Shown: positions 51,116-54,079 of the stretch, one piece after another | Numbering within the stretch: the first letter of the stretch is position 1 | How the letters are laid out: each line of letters opens with the position of its first letter | Assembly (NCBI RefSeq): GCF_009733795.1 | Contig: NZ_WNXX01000022.1 | Coordinates: 1 to 54,079, forward strand | Source of the DNA: Actinotalea caeni | GTDB lineage: Bacteria > Actinomycetota > Actinomycetes > Actinomycetales > Beutenbergiaceae | Direction of reading: 5' to 3' | DNA length: 54,079 nt | Notes under the pieces: model-generated | The model's database searches: none | Seen by the model: only the letters and a program-made list of their open reading frames with translations | Told to the model about the DNA's origin: nothing | Program-made: the position numbers and the translations under genes

Positions 51116-52357
51116 TCAGCCGGCCTGGCGACGTCGGCCGCCGGGGTCGACGCGGTCGCCCGCAGGCACCTTCGCGCCGGCCGAGATGCGGGCCCGCGCA
51201 CCGATCAGCGTGAGCTCCTCGGTCGTCGGCAGGGCACCCGCGATGCGCGCGCTCCCGACGACGGCCTCGGCCCCGATCGTGGCGCCGTCGTCGACGATCG
51301 CGTGGTGCACCCGTGCGCCCGCGCGCACGGTGACGTCGTGCAGCAGCACCGAGTCGCGCACGATCGCACCCTCCTGGACGACCGTGCCCGGCCCGAGCAC
51401 GCTGCGCTCGACCCGCCCCGCGACACGGCACGCCGGGCTGATCAGGCTGTCGATCACGCGGCCGCTCTGCTCGACGAACGCCGGCATCCGGGGCACGTCG
51501 CGGCTGAGGACCGGCCACGCGGGGTCGTCGAGCCGGAGGTCGGTGCTGCGCCGTCGGGTGCGCGACACCAGCACGTCGTGGTGCGCCTCGAAGTACGTCT
51601 CCGGCCGGCCGACGTCCTTCCAATAGCCCTGCAGCCGCATCTCCCGCACGGTGCCGCGCTCGACCAGCGCGGGCAGCAGCCGGTCCGGGAAGTCCCCGAG
51701 ACTGCGGTCCTCGCTCGCGAGCTCCTCCAGCACCTCGAGCACGACGGCGGTGTCGAACGCGAACACCTCGGTCGCGACGACGCCGTGCGCGGGCTTCTCG
51801 GGCTTGTCGGCCAGCCCCGTGACCCGGCCGTCGTCGTCGACGTCGATCACCGTGTGGTGCCCGGCCTGCGCAACCGGCACCCGGGTGGTCACGACCGTGG
51901 CCACCGCGCCCGACGCGCGGTGCTGGGCGAGCAGCTCGCTGTGGTCGAGCCTGTAGACGTGGTCGCTGCTCATCACGAGCAGCGTCTCGGGCTCCTCGCG
52001 CGCGATGGCGTCGCGGTGGGCGTAGATCGCGTCCGCGTTGCCGTCGTGCCAGCCGCCCTCGCCGTCGGCCTCCTGCTGCGGCGGCAGCACCCGCAGCCCG
52101 CCGTGGCTGCGGTCGAGGTCCCACGGACGCCCGCCCGCGAGCACCTCGATGATGCTCTGCGTCTCGTACTGGACGACCATCCAGACGTCCTCGACGCCGC
52201 TGTGCCGCAGGTTGCTCAGCGGGAAGTCGAGCAGTCGGTAGACACCGGCGAACGGGAGTGCAGGCTTGGCGCGGTCCTGGGTGAGGACCTCCATGCGGTT
52301 GCCCTGGCCGCCGGCGAGGACGAGCGCGAGGACGTCGTGTCGGGCCACCCGCGCCAT
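51116..52357 (-). CDS. glgC: Glucose-1-phosphate adenylyltransferase (GlgC-type)
   Basis: A 413-residue protein. LVLAGGQGNRMEVLTQDRAK is the nucleotide-binding motif, followed by PFAGVYRLLDFPLSNLRHSG; LLVMSSDHVYRLD and GYWKDVGRPETYFEAHHDVL belong to the catalytic and sugar-binding sites. The C-terminal left-handed beta-helix (VVQEGAIVRDSVLLHDVTVR) carries allosteric sites. It makes ADP-glucose for glycogen or related alpha-glucans. Convergent with the asparagine-synthase-like gene. The usual GGxGxRLxPLT is GGQGNRMEVLT here, a modest deviation that leaves a related nucleotidyltransferase possible. Confidence 0.88.
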   Translation of the reverse strand: MARVARHDVLALVLAGGQGNRMEVLTQDRAKPALPFAGVYRLLDFPLSNLRHSGVEDVWMVVQYETQSIIEVLAGGRPWDLDRSHGGLRVLPPQQEADGEGGWHDGNADAIYAHRDAIAREEPETLLVMSSDHVYRLDHSELLAQHRASGAVATVVTTRVPVAQAGHHTVIDVDDDGRVTGLADKPEKPAHGVVATEVFAFDTAVVLEVLEELASEDRSLGDFPDRLLPALVERGTVREMRLQGYWKDVGRPETYFEAHHDVLVSRTRRRSTDLRLDDPAWPVLSRDVPRMPAFVEQSGRVIDSLISPACRVAGRVERSVLGPGTVVQEGAIVRDSVLLHDVTVRAGARVHHAIVDDGATIGAEAVVGSARIAGALPTTEELTLIGARARISAGAKVPAGDRVDPGGRRRQAG

Positions 52358-52418
52358 GCTAGTGCGCGGGGTGGTGCCAGGGGCCGGGCGAGACGACCCT
52401 CCAGGCCGATCGTCCGGC

Positions 52419-52670
52419 TCAGGACTTGGCGATGCTGGAGCCGAGCCACTTCGAGGCGCCGCGCGTCGCGTAGGCGCGCACGATCGCCGCGACGGCCGCG
52501 CTGACCGCGGCGAACACGACCACCTCGGTCACCGAGATCTCGCCGTCGTCGTCGATCTCCTTCGGCGGCTCGTGACCCGTGACGCCCTTCCACACCAGCG
52601 AGAGCGCCTTGGTGGCGACGAGCCCGGTGCCGAGCGTGATGACGGTCGTGATCAGCTTCTGCGGGTTCAC
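52419..52670 (-). CDS. DUF4235 domain protein
   Basis: An 83-residue protein: MNPQKLITTVITLGTGLVAT with a first membrane helix, KALSLVWKGVTGHEPP, and a second helix EVVVFAAVSAAVAAIVRAYA, ending KWLGSSIAKS. This is the DUF4235 pattern of small two-helix actinobacterial membrane proteins of unknown role. GTG start with aggagg 7 bases upstream. It is divergent from the thiamine transporter genes. Confidence 0.9.
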   Translation of the reverse strand: MNPQKLITTVITLGTGLVATKALSLVWKGVTGHEPPKEIDDDGEISVTEVVVFAAVSAAVAAIVRAYATRGASKWLGSSIAKS

Positions 52671-52720
52671 TGCAACCTCCTGTGGCCGGTCACACCCACC
52701 CTAGGGGTCGTGCGGTGCGC

Positions 52721-52726
52721 TAGCGT
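52721..52726 (+). promoter_or_regulatory. -10 box (TAGCGT) of thiamine transporter operon
   Basis: TAGCGT lies 7 bases before the first bases of the TPP aptamer, so the transcript would start with the riboswitch. Confidence 0.55.
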
Positions 52727-52732
52727 GGTCAC

Positions 52733-52820
52733 CACGACAGGGGAGCGCTCCAGCGCTGAGAGTGCGGTACGCCGCAGACCCTCGAACCTGCTCCGGTTAG
52801 CACCGGCGAAGGGAGTCGAG
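52733..52820 (+). promoter_or_regulatory. TPP (thiamin pyrophosphate) riboswitch
   Basis: The conserved thi-box is visible: ACAGGGGAGCGCTCC, GCGCTGAGAGTGCGG (CUGAGA core), GACCCTCGAACCTG (ACCCUxxxACCUG) and CTCCGGTTAGCACCGGCGAA (P4/P5 with GxUAxxxCxGCGxAGGGA). Thiamin pyrophosphate binding would shut off thiB expression. The CUGAGA core and the distal GCGxAGGGA site are both intact. About 68 bases separate it from the thiB start, which has a strong gaggagg ribosome site; the switch is more likely translational since no expression-platform terminator is evident. Confidence 0.93.
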
Positions 52821-52887
52821 CATCTCTCGCCGTCCACCCGCCGGGTGGCGGCACCCCTTCTCAGCGAACCTGAGGAGGTCACATCAC

Positions 52888-53967
52888 GTGAGCAGCCACA
52901 CCCGGGGCGTCCCGCGCCTCGTCACGACCCTCGCCGTCGCCGCGGCCGCCGCCCTGACCGGGTGCTCGCTGGCCGGCGGCGGGGCGGAGCCGAGCGGCTC
53001 CGCCTCCGCAGGCGAGACCGTGCGGGTGGTCACGCACGACTCGTTCCACGTCCCCGAGGACCTGGTGGCGCAGTTCGAGGCCGAGACCGGCTACCAGGTC
53101 GAGCTGAGCGCGCCCGGCGACGGCGGCGCGCTCGTCAACCAGCTGATCCTCACCAAGGACGCCCCGCTCGGCGACGTCGCCTACGGCATCGACAACACCT
53201 TCGCCTCGCGCGCGGTCGCCGAGGAGGTGTTCGAGCCCTACCGCTCGCCGGCGCTGCCGGCCGGCGCCGAGCAGTACCTGCTGCCGGGGTCGGAGGCGCT
53301 CACGCCGGTCGACATCGGCGACGTCTGCCTCAACGTCGACCACGCGTGGTTCGCCGAGGCCGGGCTGCCGGAGCCGAGCACGTTCGAGGACCTCACCCGG
53401 CCCGAGTACGCCGACCTGCTGGTCGTGAGCAACCCCGCCACGTCGTCGCCCGGGCTCGCGATGCTCACCGCGACCGTCGGCGCGTTCGGCGAGGACGGGT
53501 ACGCGCAGTTCTGGGCGCAGCTGCGCGAGAACGGCCTCAAGGTGACCAGCGGGTGGTCCGACGCCTACTACGTCGACTTCTCCGGCTCCGAGGGGGAGGG
53601 CGACCGGCCGATCGTGCTGTCGTACTCGACCTCGCCCGCGTTCGAGGTCGGCGAGGGCGACACCGAGGCCCCGACCGGCGCGCTGCTCGACACCTGCTTC
53701 CGCCAGGTCGAGTACGTCGGGGTGCTCGCCGGCGCCGCCAACCCCGACGGCGCCCGGGCGTGGGTCGACTTCATGCTGAGCCCCCAGGTGCAGGCGTCGC
53801 TGCCGGAGAGCATGTACGTCTACCCGGTCGACGAGGGGGTCGAGCTGCCCGAGTCGTGGGTCGCGTTCGCACCGCTGGCCGACGACCCGATCGAGGTCGC
53901 GCCGGAGGCGATCGACGCCGGCCGGGACGCCTGGATCGAGACCTGGACCGAGACCGTCCTCGACTGA
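52888..53967 (+). CDS. thiB: Thiamine ABC transporter substrate-binding lipoprotein
   Basis: A 359-residue lipoprotein: signal peptide with lipobox ALTGC and lipid-modified Cys26, then an extracellular thiamine-binding-type fold (VRVVTHDSFHVPEDLVAQFE, GALVNQLILTKDAPLGDVAY, GIDNTFASRAVAEEVF, WSDAYYVDFSG, RPIVLSYSTSPAFEVG). The family captures thiamine or its phosphates outside the membrane. TPP-riboswitch control upstream confirms the substrate class. GTG start with gaggagg upstream. The permease gene follows after 2 bases. Confidence 0.94.
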   Translation: MSSHTRGVPRLVTTLAVAAAAALTGCSLAGGGAEPSGSASAGETVRVVTHDSFHVPEDLVAQFEAETGYQVELSAPGDGGALVNQLILTKDAPLGDVAYGIDNTFASRAVAEEVFEPYRSPALPAGAEQYLLPGSEALTPVDIGDVCLNVDHAWFAEAGLPEPSTFEDLTRPEYADLLVVSNPATSSPGLAMLTATVGAFGEDGYAQFWAQLRENGLKVTSGWSDAYYVDFSGSEGEGDRPIVLSYSTSPAFEVGEGDTEAPTGALLDTCFRQVEYVGVLAGAANPDGARAWVDFMLSPQVQASLPESMYVYPVDEGVELPESWVAFAPLADDPIEVAPEAIDAGRDAWIETWTETVLD

Positions 53968-53969
53968 CC

Positions 53970-54079
53970 GTGCCCACCCCGGACCCCGACCCCACCGGCC
54001 GGACGTCGCCGCCGAGCGGGGTCCGGGCGGCAGCCGCGCGCCCGCGGCCACGGCGCCCGCTCGCGCGCGGTCCGCGGGG
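53970..54079 (+). CDS. Start of ABC transporter permease (thiP-like), 3'-truncated by window edge
   Basis: A GTG 2 bases after the thiB stop opens a frame with no stop to the window end: MPTPDPDPTGRTSPPSGVRA followed by Arg/Pro-rich residues, a typical hydrophilic actinobacterial N-terminus before the first membrane helix. Position after thiB makes the thiamine ABC permease the expected product; too little is visible to see the binding-protein-dependent transport domain. Confidence 0.5.
   Translation, partial: MPTPDPDPTGRTSPPSGVRAAAARPRPRRPLARGPR

Overview
The window is a 54 kb piece of a high-GC actinomycete chromosome. GTG and TTG starts are common, several genes look leaderless with a TANNNT -10 box 6-8 bases before the start codon, and the gene families are typical of Actinomycetota (DUF4235, DUF3626, LmeA-like DUF2993, fused CopD/CtaG, fused MnhA/B). 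A Pseudonocardiaceae member, perhaps Pseudonocardia, is my best guess; this is inference from gene content, not from a marker gene.

Layout. 1-2.3 kb: the 3' part of a 2-oxo-acid dehydrogenase E2 gene, then two gene remnants (FAD monooxygenase and TetR regulator) fused head to head by a deletion. 2.36-7.83 kb: a leftward MoxR / DUF58 / DUF4381-like / VWA / VWA / TPR operon, the actinobacterial counterpart of the Bat system. 8.1-13.9 kb: a broken DUF5979-type surface-protein gene and an intact 1461-residue LPDTG wall-anchored protein with seven repeats, followed by a large LuxR-type regulator (14.1-16.7 kb). 16.7-25.4 kb: CopD/CtaG, a 59-residue unknown, S9 peptidase, zinc-ribbon protein, DUF3626, DUF2993, dienelactone hydrolase, a TetR regulator with its own palindromic operator, and a NUDIX hydrolase.

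25.43-26.38 kb holds no convincing protein. It has a cluster of DnaA-box-like 9-mers and an A-rich patch, then about 465 bases rich in short stable hairpins with a promoter-like start and a strong intrinsic terminator: a candidate unclassified structured RNA. After it come map, a PPOX flavoprotein, the transglutaminase / circularly permuted ATP-grasp-alpha-E operon, and a set of small enzymes (DinB-like, M50 peptidase, MazG-like, GH114 lipoprotein, acyltransferase-like, VOC, CNNM/CBS transporter). At 38.0-38.2 kb a tRNA-Gly(CCC) is followed by a duplicated 3' end plus terminator, looking like an att-type or tandem-duplication scar.

38.4-54 kb is mostly housekeeping: pgi, a VOC protein, dcd with a coupled unknown gene, a complete Mrp Na+/H+ antiporter operon (mnhA/B-C-D-E-F-G, with mnhA lacking its expected stop), a lone asparagine-synthase-like enzyme, glgC, a DUF4235 protein, and a TPP-riboswitch-controlled thiamine ABC transporter (thiB and the start of a permease gene) running off the right edge. 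There is no CRISPR array, insertion sequence, integrase or rRNA.
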